From positions 5,155,774 to 5,219,773 of the forward strand of contig NC_066593.1 of NCBI RefSeq assembly GCF_905475345.1: a stretch of 64,000 nt of DNA, given 5' to 3'. Source of the DNA: Vespula vulgaris (Eukaryota > Arthropoda > Insecta > Hymenoptera > Vespidae). This document shows, in pieces, positions 63,940 through 64,000 of the stretch. Under the pieces are notes generated by a model that made no database searches, was not told the origin of the DNA, and was given only the letters and a program-made list of their open reading frames with translations. Position 1 is the stretch's first letter. The number at the start of each line of letters is the position of its first letter. The translations under genes were made by a program, and so were the position numbers.

Positions 63940-64000
63940 TTTTATTATTATTATTATTACTATTATTACTATTATTATTGTTATTATTACTATTATTAAT
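63940..64000. repeat. (ATT)n microsatellite, runs to the window edge
   Basis: ATT units with ACT and GTT interruptions, continuing to the last base of the window, so its full length is unknown. Confidence 0.9.

Larger units (their letters stand above)
57334..64000. other. Long non-coding tail: probable 3'UTR and intergenic sequence
   Basis: No coding region is supported on either strand over 6.7 kb. The first part is less AT-rich than other intergenic DNA here and may be a long 3'UTR of the large plus-strand gene. The rest is dominated by purine-rich (GA/AAAG) strands and by GAT, AAT, TA, TATC, ATT and GA microsatellites (listed separately). Open frames are mostly translations of those repeats. 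Confidence 0.6.

Overview
This is an AT-rich insect nuclear sequence, most likely from a hymenopteran. That placement is an inference from base composition, from the abundance of (TA)n, (GA)n and (ATT)n tracts, from short GT-AG introns and from the gene content; it was not computed. I assigned thirteen gene models, eleven of them spliced protein genes whose exon phases join without a break (one more is intronless and one is a two-exon gene). I found no transposon ORFs, rRNA, tRNA or CRISPR.

Layout: 1-2520 has little coding content, apart from one possible first exon of a leftward gene. Next come an acyl-protein thioesterase/LYPLAL1-type hydrolase (-), TMEM218 (+), an intronless mitochondrial-type thioredoxin (+), and pecanex (-, 16 exons). 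Slipper/mixed-lineage kinase follows (+, two alternative C-termini). After a long gene-poor stretch there is a divergent galactose-mutarotase-like protein (+), then DDX11/ChlR1 helicase (-), eIF3 subunit f (+), actin-related protein 10 (-), proteasome subunit Rpn12/PSMD8 (-), eEF1 gamma (+), mitochondrial ribosomal protein mL49 (-), and a very large lysine/glutamate-rich, cysteine-rich nuclear-type protein I do not recognise (+). The last 6.6 kb is non-coding and full of microsatellites.

Organisation: most genes alternate strand, giving head-to-head pairs that share short 5' regions (LYPLAL1/TMEM218, pecanex/slipper, DDX11/eIF3f, PSMD8/eEF1 gamma, mL49/large protein) and tail-to-tail pairs with close 3' ends (thioredoxin/pecanex, mutarotase/DDX11, eIF3f/Arp10, eEF1 gamma/mL49). 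The functions are housekeeping (translation, proteasome, dynactin, mitochondrial ribosome, DNA helicase) or signalling (JNK-pathway MLK; pecanex in Notch signalling). There is no operon or gene-cluster logic.

Most worth a second look: the mutarotase-like protein appears to lack both catalytic residues; pecanex carries a four-copy HPQSLE motif repeat; slipper has a long intron-encoded alternative tail; eEF1 gamma has a candidate poison exon; a 102-nt intron-like segment lies between the TMEM218 stop and the thioredoxin start; and the large cysteine-rich protein is unidentified. No obviously new multi-gene system was seen.
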